From: Sergeia podlipaevii
Taxonomy: Eukaryota > Euglenozoa > Kinetoplastea > Trypanosomatida > Trypanosomatidae
NCBI GenBank assembly: GCA_030849805.1
Contig: JASANZ010001967.1
Coordinates: 1 to 27,941, forward strand
Direction: 5' to 3'
DNA: 27,941 nucleotides
Shown here: positions 9,188 to 18,901 of the stretch, piece by piece
Position numbering within the stretch: the stretch's first letter is position 1
Layout of the letters: every line of letters begins with the position of its first letter
Notes under the pieces: generated by a model
Told to the model about the DNA's origin: nothing
Databases searched by the model: none
What the model saw: the letters and a program-made list of their open reading frames with translations, nothing else
Program-made: the position numbers and the translations under genes

Positions 9188-9842
9188 CCACGGTTCAAAG
9201 TTTTGACACTTAAGTGGTATCTATGAAAATATGTATGTCTATCCTTGTCTTCTATAAGCTACCGGTATTGTGTTTGTACTGGCTAGGTTGCTTAGATATA
9301 TTGCTAATTGGGCGATGCAACAATGCCTAGCATGGAGAGCAAATCAAGATAAAATGCGAAAGAAAGAAAAGAAACGATTGTATATATCAAAAAAAAATGC
9401 TAACTCATGACTTCTGCAACTCCCTTTTAAAAAGGGAAAAATGAACACATATACTTGTTCCCTCAGGCCCTTTCGCAGCTCTGTGTAAGCGAGGTATGAT
9501 GTATGACGCATAGAACTCTCTCTCTCTACTTGGAATTGAATTCAAGAACATAGATACAAACACATATCGTTACAATTATTGACAAAGAAACACACATACA
9601 AACGTATACAAAGAGAGAGAGAAAAAAGGGAGAAACCATTCGCCGTTGTATACGTGTCTATAGGGAGAGGGATAAGATAGAAAAAAAAAGAGATGGCAAC
9701 ATAAGTGATCACGAGAGAAAAGGCATGCGCATTAATGTGTTAGTGTGTATTCCTATCAACACACTACTAGCGCCGCTTTGTGTTGTCCCCCTTTTTCACT
9801 CTCTCCTCAATATAAAATTATTATTTCGTCCATTGCCCAGAA

Positions 9843-9860
9843 TGTGTGTGTGTGTGTGTG
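9843..9860. repeat. (TG)9 microsatellite
   Basis: A perfect TG dinucleotide run in the predicted 3' UTR region of the topoisomerase large-subunit gene. Confidence 0.9.
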
Positions 9861-10120
9861 TATGCTGCATACCAAGATATGAGCTCATGTCATCCGTCGC
9901 GCTCCGAATAAAATAGTCATACGAAGGCACAAAGATAGACCAAAGAAAAAAGAAAAAAGCAAAAGTTGAACAAACACATGTGCTATACAGCTGCCCAGGA
10001 GATGTGCCTCAATAATTATTACAAAAAGTATAAAAAAAAGAAGAAGAAGAGGACAACACAGCTTGCAGACCATATAAACACACACACACACACATATGCG
10101 CAAACACACAGACAGGGGGA

Positions 10121-12019
10121 CTATAGTGCAGAGAGAGGAATGTCATCATCGTCGCTTTCCTCTGTCTTCACCTTCTTCCCTGCGCGAGTGCGCTTGGCAC
10201 CTGGCTTGGCCGCCGCCATGCTTGCCAGAGTCTCGCCATCGTCGGAGCTTTCCTCGTCCTTTGCTCTCTTACCTTTCTTGACAGCGGACTTCTTCGCGGG
10301 TGTCTTCTTCTTGCTCGTTTTCTTGGTTGACTTCTTGGCTGAGGAGCCAGAAGACTTTTTCGCCTTTGAGCTCGTGCTAGCCTTTTTCTTCCCTGAAGAG
10401 GACACACGCACCTTAGGAGCGCCACGCTTGGCCACAAGCTCCGCAAACTCCTTGCGTTGCTCATCTGTGCCATACGCCTCAAGCCACTCTTCTTGCATAC
10501 GGTCCATTTCAGCAAAGAACTCCTTCGCTGCGGCCTCCACGCTCTTTGCCTTGATAGTCTTCTTTGCCTCCATGAGTTTTTCAATAATGTTCTTCGTGTA
10601 CGACAACTTGGCGCCGAGCTGAACCATCTGTGTGCGGAAGTTTTTTGATACTGACTTCTGATGATTACACAAGATAGCCACCTCCGTGTTGGCCTTGTTG
10701 AAGTACGCAAGCTTATCAGGGATAGACGCGTTCACATCTACGGGAATCTCCTTGAACCACTTGTCCAAAGTAATGGAAGCGTTGTAAGTACGGAACACCT
10801 TCGCAGAGAGACCGTCCATAAAAGACTTGAGGTGGTCGTTGAGCTGCGTGGGGGTGAGCTGATCAAAAATGTCAGTGTCGGGACGCTTATTGCGCATGAA
10901 GCGAGCAAGCAGCTGGTACACCTCAGGCAGAACAGCAACCTCCTTGACGTAGCGTATAGAGTCCTTACCAAGAAAGTCGAACTTCACAACGTTGTCGGCT
11001 AGTAGTGCCAAGTGCTCCACGCGAAGGGAGCAGCAGCCCACGGTATCGGCCTCATCAGAGCCCTTCTCATTACCAACACGCAGTGCCAACTTGTCGATAA
11101 AATACATGGCCACCGCACGCTGCGCCACATGAGTGTCGCGAGAGCTAAAGTCCGCTGTGTAAGAGGCTTGGATACGGTCCACCTCATTCTTCAGCTTGCG
11201 AGCCTTCTCGAACTTAAGCATATCAGACTGTCCCTTCACAGCAGAGGAAGGAGCGAGCATTACGTACTTAAAGTTGCCACCAACGCTGTCACGCCACATG
11301 GCAAGCCACGTTACGGTGTTGTCGTGCTGAACGGCACCCCACTTGTGGCCGGGCGGCGGCGCCGGCACCTCGACCTCTGCGCCAACATTGATAGTAATGT
11401 CCTCTGGCATCACGCGGACCTTGAGCTTGCCCATAAGAGGATGTTTGCCACGACCGCGAAAGAGACCTGGGGGCTCCACGCGGAAGTTGGCCACTTGCTC
11501 CGCCTTACCATTCCACAAGCACGTACGATACGGCTCTGCCTCCTTGTCGCTGCGCTCCTTGTCTGCCTTCTTCTCCTCCTTGGTGCGACTCAAGCGCTTC
11601 TCACGCTCGCGCAGGTGCCACTGGTAGATGAGCTCAAAGTCACAGAGACCAAGCTCGCGGATTGGGTGATCACGCTTGTCAAGCATCTCGCGCCAACTGC
11701 GAAAGAAGTTCTTGCAGAAGATCGGATTCTTATAGTAGTCAGTCTCCTTCATGACAGCGTACATGGTAGCCACCTCCTCCTCCTCTGGCGTCATCTTAAA
11801 CTGCTTATTATCATAGATCAAAGGAATACCATGAGGCACATACTCCGGGGGGAACATGACGCCGTTGTGGCTGAGCGTAGTCCAGCGCTTCTCGCCACGT
11901 GTGGCGAACTTGATGTTCTCCTGCTCCCACCAGTTGAGCTCATCTTCACTCAGTTCATCCTTGTTCATCTCGTCATCCTCGCTATCCTCGACCTTCATTT
12001 TCTTGAGTTCCTGCTTCAT
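10121..12019 (-). CDS. TOP1L: DNA topoisomerase IB, large subunit
   Basis: This 632-residue protein is the large subunit of the split type IB topoisomerase of kinetoplastids, a nuclear enzyme that relaxes supercoils by nicking one strand. Counting from the ATG at 12019, it has the core residues equivalent to human Arg488, Lys532, Arg590 and His632: Arg314 (LALRVGNEK), Lys352 (FLGKDSIRY), Arg410 (KVFRTYNAS) and His453 (ILCNHQK). The protein then runs through a helical linker-like segment into a Lys/Ser/Ala-rich tail with several nuclear-localisation-like clusters and ends DDDDIPLSAL. No SKxxY catalytic-tyrosine motif is present; in these organisms that motif sits on a separately encoded small subunit, which is not in this window. 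The frame is open further upstream to 12103, but that position is TTG, so the first ATG at 12019 is preferred; it gives a length close to the roughly 635 residues of Leishmania proteins. A splice acceptor lies 101 nt upstream. Confidence 0.95.
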   Translation of the reverse strand: MKQELKKMKVEDSEDDEMNKDELSEDELNWWEQENIKFATRGEKRWTTLSHNGVMFPPEYVPHGIPLIYDNKQFKMTPEEEEVATMYAVMKETDYYKNPIFCKNFFRSWREMLDKRDHPIRELGLCDFELIYQWHLREREKRLSRTKEEKKADKERSDKEAEPYRTCLWNGKAEQVANFRVEPPGLFRGRGKHPLMGKLKVRVMPEDITINVGAEVEVPAPPPGHKWGAVQHDNTVTWLAMWRDSVGGNFKYVMLAPSSAVKGQSDMLKFEKARKLKNEVDRIQASYTADFSSRDTHVAQRAVAMYFIDKLALRVGNEKGSDEADTVGCCSLRVEHLALLADNVVKFDFLGKDSIRYVKEVAVLPEVYQLLARFMRNKRPDTDIFDQLTPTQLNDHLKSFMDGLSAKVFRTYNASITLDKWFKEIPVDVNASIPDKLAYFNKANTEVAILCNHQKSVSKNFRTQMVQLGAKLSYTKNIIEKLMEAKKTIKAKSVEAAAKEFFAEMDRMQEEWLEAYGTDEQRKEFAELVAKRGAPKVRVSSSGKKKASTSSKAKKSSGSSAKKSTKKTSKKKTPAKKSAVKKGKRAKDEESSDDGETLASMAAAKPGAKRTRAGKKVKTEESDDDDIPLSAL

Positions 12020-12120
12020 CTGCTTGATGCGTATTTTATTTACTTCTCTCTCTCTCCCTCTGTCTCTCTCAATACAAGCAACAAACAAACGAACACTCAC
12101 CAATTAAGACCGACAGGGAG

Positions 12121-12160
12121 CTCACAATGATCGTGAAAACAGAAAGAAGGGAAGAAAAAG
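12121..12160 (-). promoter_or_regulatory. Candidate spliced-leader acceptor for topoisomerase large subunit
   Basis: This is one of the best pyrimidine tracts in the window: on the sense strand TTTTTCTTCCCTTCTTTCTG followed by TTTTC, then the first AG at complement 12121-12122. The implied 5' UTR is 101 nt to the ATG at 12019. Confidence 0.6.
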
Positions 12161-12205
12161 GATCCGATGAAAGTCCTAATAAAAAAGTAATATATTTTTT
12201 ATATA

Positions 12206-12226
12206 TGTGTGTGTGTGTGTGTGTGT
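12206..12226. repeat. (TG)n microsatellite
   Basis: A perfect TG run of about 10 units upstream of the topoisomerase splice acceptor. On the sense strand it reads CA. Confidence 0.9.
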
Positions 12227-12397
12227 AAACTTGGTAAAGAGAAAAATAACAATCATGATAAAACGAGAATCACAAAAAAAAAAAAGAATAGATATGCCAA
12301 CAGAGTGATGATATGTAGAAAAGTTAAATACGAGTGAGTTGAAATCAAACACTGTGCCTGCATCTATCACACACTGGAAAAAGGAAACAGTTGTTTA

Positions 12398-12431
12398 TGT
12401 GTGTGTGTGTGTGTGTATGTGTGTGTGTGTG
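12398..12431. repeat. (TG)n microsatellite, once interrupted
   Basis: TG dinucleotides for about 34 bases with a single TA interruption near 12416-12417. It lies in the spacer upstream of the topoisomerase gene. Confidence 0.9.
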
Positions 12432-13501
12432 ACGCACATAGAGTGAAAGATCTTTGTTTTCACGATCCCTCCGGTGTGTGAGAAAAAAAAAAAAGAATAT
12501 CAAAAGAAAAAGAAAGTGGAATGATGGTGAAAGACTTCATACAGTTTTCAGTCTCTCGTCTTTGATGTATTCACTTCGGTAGAGCACATAAAAACACTAG
12601 CATAACGTAAATCTCATACAGATACCTCACGTACACATTCATACACAGAAGACTACATCAACAAAGTATCCCAATATTGCTTTTCACACACTTTTCCTTT
12701 TCGATACAAAAGGCAAACAAATAAACAAACAACAACAACAAAAAAAAAGCTGCATTTGTGCATCAACTAAATAGCATGATGTTATCTAAGTAAAGAACAA
12801 CAACAAACAAACAAACAAAAAAATAGAAGAACAATATGCATATATATATATATTTATTTACTTATAAACAATGAGCTAACCGCTACATTCCTCTTGAAGT
12901 TAAAACAAGCGTGCCTAGTGACCTGCCTGATTGAAAGGCACAACGTAATGTAAAGGAGAACGCACGAAAATATCTGCAACAGATGAAAAAAAAAAAGAAA
13001 GGAACAACTATACAACTTGGAAGAACAAAGAAATATATATATATGAAGCAAAACACAATAGCCAACCAATAGTTTTTTTTTGCCTTTATGGATCAAACAA
13101 ATATATATAAGATGGGGGGAATGTAAAAAAAGCGTGACACAATGAGCACTTGAGCTGCAGCAGCACATGCAGCACCAAACTCACATCTCATTATCAGAGA
13201 AGCAGCAACCACAACAAAAAAATTTTAAAAAGCAAAATGACAACCGAACAGAAATGATCGTCCTGATAAGTTGAGAGAGAAAAAAAAGGAATCCCTGCAT
13301 AGCATGAACACCACTCGCAGAGGCAACTTCAATTCTATGTTTCATTTTCCCTTTTTGTTACTATCCAAGATGCCAGCCGCTGTGCAGAGTTATTTTTTAT
13401 AAAGAGAAAAAAAAAGAAAAAGAGAGAAAATGTTCTTAAGCGAAGAGGGCAAGAGAAAAAAAAAAAAGACGAGGCTGTGCTTTATCTCAAACGGCAGAAT
13501 A

Positions 13502-15097
13502 TTAGTCTCGAAACCCAACTTCCTTCATATTCTCGATCACGTACTTTCTAATCTTGGAAATGATCGCCTCACGATCTATTTCCTTTTTCTTCAGCGGCCG
13601 CACTCTCGGCGGCAGCTTGGCCCTCTCTCTCGCCGCCCTACGCGCTTCCGCCACACGCAACTTCTGACTTGCCCTAACACCCCTTACTACGGCTCTCACA
13701 AGAAACACTGCGGCGCAAACACTGGCAATAATCCCCAGCCCTATAAATAGCTTTGCCGTCAGTGACACCTTGCCGTCATGGACCTTTTTCGCCCCGGGAA
13801 AGTTGTCTCTGCGTGGAGAGCAACTAGCATATCGCCCGCTCGGTGTTGCCGACTGTGTTGCTCGGCGCTGCTGCGCACGTGCTCTGGCTGTCTGCACGGA
13901 CTGAGTTGGGCGTCGCGCATGCGCCTTCTTACGTCCCTGCGAGCTCGTACCTGGGGGAGAAGAGGCACCAGTAGACTTGCAGGAGTCATGAGCGGGCGGC
14001 GGTGGTGGAGTGGAGTTGGCACTACTGGCGGAAGGGGTTGTTGCTGTTGTTGCAGAGTTACCACTGCGATGCCGCTTTAATACACTCTGGGGTAGCTCTG
14101 GCACTGGGGCAAAGCCTGTGTCGGTATCCAGCGAGTGGGGGGAGTTACCATGACCGTACTGCAGTGACTTTGCCGGAACACGCGGAGGCATGTCAGCAGC
14201 AACAGCAGTTGGGGCGGTGTCTCTGTGCCTTCTCTGAGAAGAGATATTGTGCTGTTGCTGCTGTAGTAGGTTTGATTCAGATCCTGGTTGGATGCGGCGG
14301 TGTGTCGGAAGCATCGTCTCTCGGCCTCGAGGCGGTGACACACTGCCAATCTCCATGGCTTCTTGATTGCTTTCCGACTCAGTGAACGTCTCTGCAGTGG
14401 TGGTGGTGGATGGCATTGCACAAACGGCATCACTGCCACCGCTGTCACCATCACCACGGCTACTAAACTGCTGCTTCTGCGCCACGATAACAGATTCAGG
14501 TCGTGTGGGTGTAGAAGCCGTACTGCTGTCGTCACGATCCGGGGCAGGAGACCTACGCGGCACACTAGGGGTATGACCGCTGCCTCCAGCCTCGTCACCT
14601 CCCCTGTATGCCTGCTGCTGCTGCAGCTGCTTTGGCGTAGAGGGTGTTTGTGGAGGGGTGCCGGTATGGTGACCATTGCTGCTGCCGCTGCTGCTGCTGC
14701 CCGCGTCTTTGATATCAGCAGAGAGGCTAGTGAGATGAGTACCGCCGAGTCCTGAAGCTGCCGCTGCTGTTGTGCTCAGGTGAGGTCTAGCGCCATCTTT
14801 CAATGAAGTAGACGCACCATTATCCTTGTCACCGGCCGCGGATGCGTTTGTGACGCGAGAAGCGGAAGTTTTTTTTGACGAATTGCCTTGGTGCTGCCGC
14901 TGTTGTGTATGCTCATCGTTAGTGTTTGGCCTTTCCGCATAGTTTCTGGGACTGTCTATGGTTCCCTGCGTGTTGCCTGTAGAGTGACGTCGTGCTTTTT
15001 GCTGTCCTGGTGGTACCTTAGTAGCTGCCCCTAGGGAGAATCGACGGTTGCCTTCCTGTAAGCTGCCACGCCGCACTGGAAATTCTTCCGTGGACAT
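13502..15097 (-). CDS. Low-complexity single-pass membrane protein with RRxS/T motifs
   Basis: I do not recognise this 531-residue protein. Most of it (about 1-440) is disordered: rich in Ser, Thr, Pro, Gly, Gln and His, with Q-runs (LQQQQQ and LLQQQQQ) and Ala/Gly patches. One clear hydrophobic helix, LFIGLGIIASVCAAVFLV at about 450-467, is followed by a basic tail of some 60 residues containing REAIISKIRKYVIENMKEVG, the most ordered and probably most conserved part. There is no N-terminal signal peptide, so it may insert through this near-C-terminal segment with the long disordered arm in the cytosol. The N-terminus has three RRxS sites in 40 residues (Ser12, Ser21, Ser39), and RRPT and RRAT occur again before the membrane segment; these fit PKA-like kinase consensus. 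ATG at 15097 is the first in frame. GC content and codon use match the neighbouring genes, so it looks native and expressed. Function is unknown. Confidence 0.75.
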   Translation of the reverse strand: MSTEEFPVRRGSLQEGNRRFSLGAATKVPPGQQKARRHSTGNTQGTIDSPRNYAERPNTNDEHTQQRQHQGNSSKKTSASRVTNASAAGDKDNGASTSLKDGARPHLSTTAAAASGLGGTHLTSLSADIKDAGSSSSGSSNGHHTGTPPQTPSTPKQLQQQQAYRGGDEAGGSGHTPSVPRRSPAPDRDDSSTASTPTRPESVIVAQKQQFSSRGDGDSGGSDAVCAMPSTTTTAETFTESESNQEAMEIGSVSPPRGRETMLPTHRRIQPGSESNLLQQQQHNISSQRRHRDTAPTAVAADMPPRVPAKSLQYGHGNSPHSLDTDTGFAPVPELPQSVLKRHRSGNSATTATTPSASSANSTPPPPPAHDSCKSTGASSPPGTSSQGRKKAHARRPTQSVQTARARAQQRRATQSATPSGRYASCSPRRDNFPGAKKVHDGKVSLTAKLFIGLGIIASVCAAVFLVRAVVRGVRASQKLRVAEARRAARERAKLPPRVRPLKKKEIDREAIISKIRKYVIENMKEVGFRD

Positions 15098-15103
15098 GTT
15101 TCC

Positions 15104-15128
15104 CTGTTGCTTTATTTAAAAAAAAAAA
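15104..15128 (-). promoter_or_regulatory. Candidate proximal spliced-leader acceptor for membrane protein gene
   Basis: On the sense strand a T11 run (complement 15118-15128) is followed by AAATAAAG and CAACAG, giving AGs at complement 15110-15111 and 15104-15105. These would leave a 5' UTR of only 6-12 nt, which is unusually short. A second option is the pyrimidine-rich tract ending at the AG of complement 15364-15365, which would give about 266 nt. The sequence alone does not decide between them. Confidence 0.35.
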
Positions 15129-15334
15129 TGATTATTGATCCTGTTTCGCCGCCTGTGCCCACCAGCTGCTTTTTCCTCCCTTCCTCCCTTTTTTGTGTTC
15201 CTTCCTTTAATAAAAAGAAGAAAAATAAAAGAGATGCCACCGGCGTGCGTAGGCTCAGGAGAGAGATCAACAATAACTATAAGATCCCAGTAAACCCCAG
15301 TAGTTACAACTGAACAATAAAATGTTAATGATCG

Positions 15335-15364
15335 ACACACACACACACACACACTCTCTCTCTC
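15335..15364. repeat. (AC)n(TC)n compound microsatellite
   Basis: An AC dinucleotide run of about 20 bases passes directly into a TC run of about 10 bases. It lies in the 5' region of the membrane-protein gene, next to a possible distal splice acceptor. Confidence 0.9.
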
Positions 15365-16606
15365 TAACCAATATAGCAACAATAACAAGAAAAGGCAAAT
15401 TGTGGCACCCTGGAACTTAATTAAGAAGAGTGAAGCCTGAAAGTGTGTGTACGTGCCCTGTAAAGTACAAACAAACAAACAAAAAAAGGTCACAACAATT
15501 AGATGCAGTAGTGTCTTTGGCAAAGCAACAACAACAAGAACAAGTCTTTATCAACAATACCGGCTAGTCGAACTTTTTTCTCACCTCCTATGCTATTCCC
15601 TTTTTTTTAAGTTTATTGCTGTGTGAGCACTACGCTCCTCCTCTTGAGAATGATGAAAAAAAAAAAAAGAACCTATGCCTGGAAAATTTTTTTAAAAAAC
15701 TAAGGCAAATATATTGGCACTTTACTCCACGCTAATACTGTGTGATATATGCCCCCTTTCTAGTATTCCCCTTCCCTTTTACCTTCAAAATGTGCGCTTG
15801 TTTTTATTCGTTTTTTTTTTTTCTTCTTCTGTAAGCAAGAAAATGAAAGAAACTATATATATATTGAGATAGTTGTACGTGAATACGTGTATGTACTAAC
15901 TTGCGTTGCGCCTCAGATGCTGAGTAAACTGCTCTCGCGTAAACAGTTGTATATGCTAGGAAATAAGAAAAAAGGGTAAATGTATATATAAAAGACGGAT
16001 ACTAGTTCAGAGAAAAAAATAAAAGAGAGTCATACCTTCACTTTTCATTTAGATTTTCATGCGTCCTTTCAACTGCCGTTATGTGTGTACGACCAAAAAT
16101 CAGCAATAGTATGAGTGTCTTGCGGATGGTACGCAAAGCAAAAAAAAAAAGTAAAAAGGGTTGATAAAGCACAAATATACTTTTTAAAAAATTTTTATTA
16201 CCATATGCACAACTAAATGAACAGTCTCGCAAAGTGTGTATGTGTGAGAGAGAGAGAGAAAAAAGCAACAACAACAAAAAATGAGGCAACCACTTCGTTG
16301 CTCAAATGCTTAACAAGAGAGCGTGAAGTATACATTGTCACACATACTTCCCCGTCTCTTTCACCCACTCCCCCCTATCCACTCTCTTTATGCCCTTCTT
16401 CCTTCAATGCCATAGTATCTAAAGCAGCCACTTTTTTTAAAAAAATAAAAAAATAGCACCGATTGCTGTTGTCGTTGATCCATCCAAAACAAACAAAAAG
16501 AAAGAAACAGAAAAATTTCTCTTGGAAGGTCTAAATCCACGAGTACAATAATGTATGAAGTCAACACACGTATGCTGCTCCCTCTCTGTCCTCCCGTGGG
16601 TTTTGA

Positions 16607-18901
16607 TCACAGCACCGCCTCTTCGTCGTGCACCTCGCCGCAGTCACACCAGCCATGATCAACGGGAATGGGGAAGAGCGTAAGGTAGATGCGCTTTAGG
16701 ATCGCTTTAAGTTTCATTACCTCAGGTGCATCATAGTCCGCGAGACGTTTGACGCCACCACCACCACCACTCTCTGCACTCCCGCTGCCCTGAAGCTCAA
16801 GTTCAATGCAGTCCGTCACGCTCGCCAACTGGCCGTCAGGCAGCACAATGGTGGAGGCACCAGTGACGAGGTTGGTGGTGACGGAAGGGTAAAACTGAGA
16901 CATCATATGATGGAAGCACTTGACACGAAAGATGCGGTCCTGTCCCGTCACATCCGCTGGCAGCAGTACCTCCTCTCCCTCCGCCTCGCTCGGCTCCTCC
17001 GCCATCTTAGCCAGTGCAATGCACGTGACGTCCGCCAGAAGGTCATTGTGGTGACTCGCAAGCCAATTGATGGTCAGCGTCGTCTGCGATTGGGAGACCT
17101 TGCGGACCTCCACCGTGACCTCCTTGGAGACGTACAACTTGGTCACATCACCCGCCGCCTCCTCCGCCGCCGCCCCCGTTGCCACTGCACGTGCTCTGCG
17201 CTCCTCTTCTTCAAGCGCAGTCTCGGCGCGTGGAGCGACCTCATCAAACATCTTGCTACGTGCAAAGTACCGCTGAAGTATCTCCAGTACCTCCAGCGAG
17301 GAACGGTGACGCGGAAGGGGCAGCACCATGGCCTGCTCCACGCGACTAGTGCTGAGCCCCGTGAAAACAGACACATCATCTGGATGAACGATGCTGTAGT
17401 TGTGCTGCCCGGACACCAGCATGACACCGCTGACGAAATCCCCGCTGTGTGCCTCAGTGGCAGCGAGCTTGCCAAGTACCTTGGCCGTGCGTTCAAGCAC
17501 AAAAGGAATGCGGATCGCCTCCTGGTTGGTGGTGGTGTACACCTGCATGTTTCGATCTTTGAAGTCCTGTGTCAACTTATCTTTGAGCTGACCCATGGCG
17601 CCGGCGTTACCGTGAACAAGCACGGTGTGCTGCACGCGCTGTAGATGCTGTATAAAGTCACGTGTCTGACGTCCGTCAGAGTGGGCAGAGAAGGATACTG
17701 CCTGGATGGTGCCCATGCGCAGCGGCAGCACGGTGCCATCTGGCTTCGTGACTTCGCGTGGCTTTCCTAGAACATCTTTCGCAATGGTGCCATCCACGCA
17801 GTACCCGGCCACGATGATGCCACTCTTGCGGTCACCACTCCATCGCTCGAACAACTCAAGAGAGATGCCAGACTGCAGCATTCCCGGAGATGCCAGCACG
17901 ACACAGGGGCCGTTGTCCTCAAAAGACTTCATATCGACTAGGTTGCGGATGTATTTGAATACAAACGGATTGCGATGGTTCTCGTGCTGCTGCTTCACGC
18001 GATCGTTCATGGCGTTAGTAAAAGTCTGGTATAGCTTCATGCATCGCTGTGCCAGAGAGGAAGCGTAGTAAATGGGAATCTTCTGCAGTTCCTTGTGGGC
18101 TTCCCAGTATTCTTCGAGAATAAGGAGCAGTTCCTGCGCACGCCCAAGGGCAAACACAGGAACAAGGCATCGCCCCCCTCGCTTTACCACCTCCTCAATG
18201 TTAGAGGTAAAGATACGCTCACGCTCCTCGCGAGACTCGAGCTCGCGAATGCCATTCGTGCTCTCTGCGATGAGGATATCAGGGGAATATGGGGGGATCT
18301 CCGCACCAAGAAGATGCCGATCTGGGACACGCGAGAAGTCACCCGTGTAGAGCGCTCGCATCCCCGCGATATCCACCATAAACATGGCAGCTCCAAGCAC
18401 ATGACCAGCGTTGAAGGGCTGAAAGTGAATTCCACTCACATTCACCTCTTCGTGGTACTCGACGGTCTGAATACGGTCTAGTGTGCTCTGAAGCCACTCG
18501 GCCGTGACAAGATCGTTGGCACCGGCACCAACGCGAAGGAAGTCGTACATCACCATCTTATAAAAAGCCTTGGTCGCACTCGTCATGTAGATGCGACCCT
18601 TGAAAGAGGTCTGGTTACAAAAATACGGGAGTGCTCCGCAGTGATCCAGGTGGAAGTGCGTAATTAATACCACGTCAATCTCATCGCACTTGATACTGTC
18701 AAAAAATGGGAGAGAGTCAAGCCCGCTCTTAGCAGGGTGGTTACCACAGTCAAGCATGACAGAGCGGCCCTTGTAGCGGAGCACTACACACGACCTCCCC
18801 ACCTCTCCACCACTACCAATGGGGAGGATCTCGACTTCATCTTTGGAGCCTGGTGCTACTCTGTCACCGTCTGACAGAACTATCGATTGCCCTCCTGACA
18901 T
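16607..18901 (-). CDS. CPSF3: Cleavage and polyadenylation specificity factor subunit 3 (CPSF73) endonuclease
   Basis: This 764-residue protein is the zinc-dependent endonuclease that cuts pre-mRNA before polyadenylation; in trypanosomatids this step is coupled to trans-splicing of the downstream gene. The metallo-beta-lactamase domain shows HFHLDH at 82-87, HVLG with His167, and YTGDFSR with Asp188. The beta-CASP region shows motif A Glu213 (AEST), motif B His407 (SFSAHSDG) and motif C His430 (VLVHG). All catalytic positions are therefore present and the enzyme should be active, unlike its paralogue CPSF100. A C-terminal CPSF73/100 domain follows at about 600-760. Asn216 occupies the position (ESTN) where human CPSF3 has Tyr207. 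Length is slightly above the human 684 residues, with an acidic/Gly-rich linker near 665-720. ATG at 18901 has splice acceptors 70 and 102 nt upstream. The protein is nuclear. Identification is secure. Confidence 0.97.
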   Translation of the reverse strand: MSGGQSIVLSDGDRVAPGSKDEVEILPIGSGGEVGRSCVVLRYKGRSVMLDCGNHPAKSGLDSLPFFDSIKCDEIDVVLITHFHLDHCGALPYFCNQTSFKGRIYMTSATKAFYKMVMYDFLRVGAGANDLVTAEWLQSTLDRIQTVEYHEEVNVSGIHFQPFNAGHVLGAAMFMVDIAGMRALYTGDFSRVPDRHLLGAEIPPYSPDILIAESTNGIRELESREERERIFTSNIEEVVKRGGRCLVPVFALGRAQELLLILEEYWEAHKELQKIPIYYASSLAQRCMKLYQTFTNAMNDRVKQQHENHRNPFVFKYIRNLVDMKSFEDNGPCVVLASPGMLQSGISLELFERWSGDRKSGIIVAGYCVDGTIAKDVLGKPREVTKPDGTVLPLRMGTIQAVSFSAHSDGRQTRDFIQHLQRVQHTVLVHGNAGAMGQLKDKLTQDFKDRNMQVYTTTNQEAIRIPFVLERTAKVLGKLAATEAHSGDFVSGVMLVSGQHNYSIVHPDDVSVFTGLSTSRVEQAMVLPLPRHRSSLEVLEILQRYFARSKMFDEVAPRAETALEEEERRARAVATGAAAEEAAGDVTKLYVSKEVTVEVRKVSQSQTTLTINWLASHHNDLLADVTCIALAKMAEEPSEAEGEEVLLPADVTGQDRIFRVKCFHHMMSQFYPSVTTNLVTGASTIVLPDGQLASVTDCIELELQGSGSAESGGGGGVKRLADYDAPEVMKLKAILKRIYLTLFPIPVDHGWCDCGEVHDEEAVL

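Larger units (their letters stand above)
9052..10120. other. Spacer between topoisomerase gene and LRR gene
   Basis: Just over 1 kb without a gene: the 3' UTR of the topoisomerase large subunit and the 5' UTR of the LRR protein. It contains (TG)9 at 9843-9860, (CA)8 at 10079-10094 immediately after the topoisomerase stop codon, a GA-rich block near 9615-9700 and many A-runs. Open frames of 60-120 residues on both strands are simple-sequence translations and were rejected. Confidence 0.6.
12020..13501. other. Spacer between RRxS/T-rich membrane protein gene and topoisomerase gene
   Basis: About 1.5 kb with no credible gene. It comprises the 3' UTR of the upstream membrane-protein gene and the 5' UTR of the topoisomerase gene. 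Simple repeats dominate: (TG)n at 12206-12226 and 12398-12431, (AT)n near 12840-12852 and 13033-13043, CAA/CAAA-rich blocks near 12720-12750 and 12797-12822, and many A-runs. Frames of 60-104 residues on the minus strand encode Phe/Cys/Ser-rich low-complexity sequence. Confidence 0.6.
15098..16606. other. Spacer between CPSF3 gene and RRxS/T-rich membrane protein gene
   Basis: About 1.5 kb with no gene: the CPSF3 3' UTR and the 5' region of the membrane-protein gene. It contains (AC)10 running into (TC)5 at 15335-15364, (GA)7 at 16246-16259, (TA)n near 15855-15863 and 15984-15989, plus numerous A- and T-runs. Several 60-135-residue frames translate to simple sequence. Confidence 0.6.

Noticed and set aside
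12020..12103. Extended N-terminus of the topoisomerase starting at TTG
   Set aside because: Trypanosomatid genes start at ATG, and the extra residues are translated from GA repeats.
11012..12130. 372-residue open frame on the + strand
   Set aside because: It is the antisense of the topoisomerase large-subunit gene; the minus strand carries the conserved catalytic motifs and the + translation has none.
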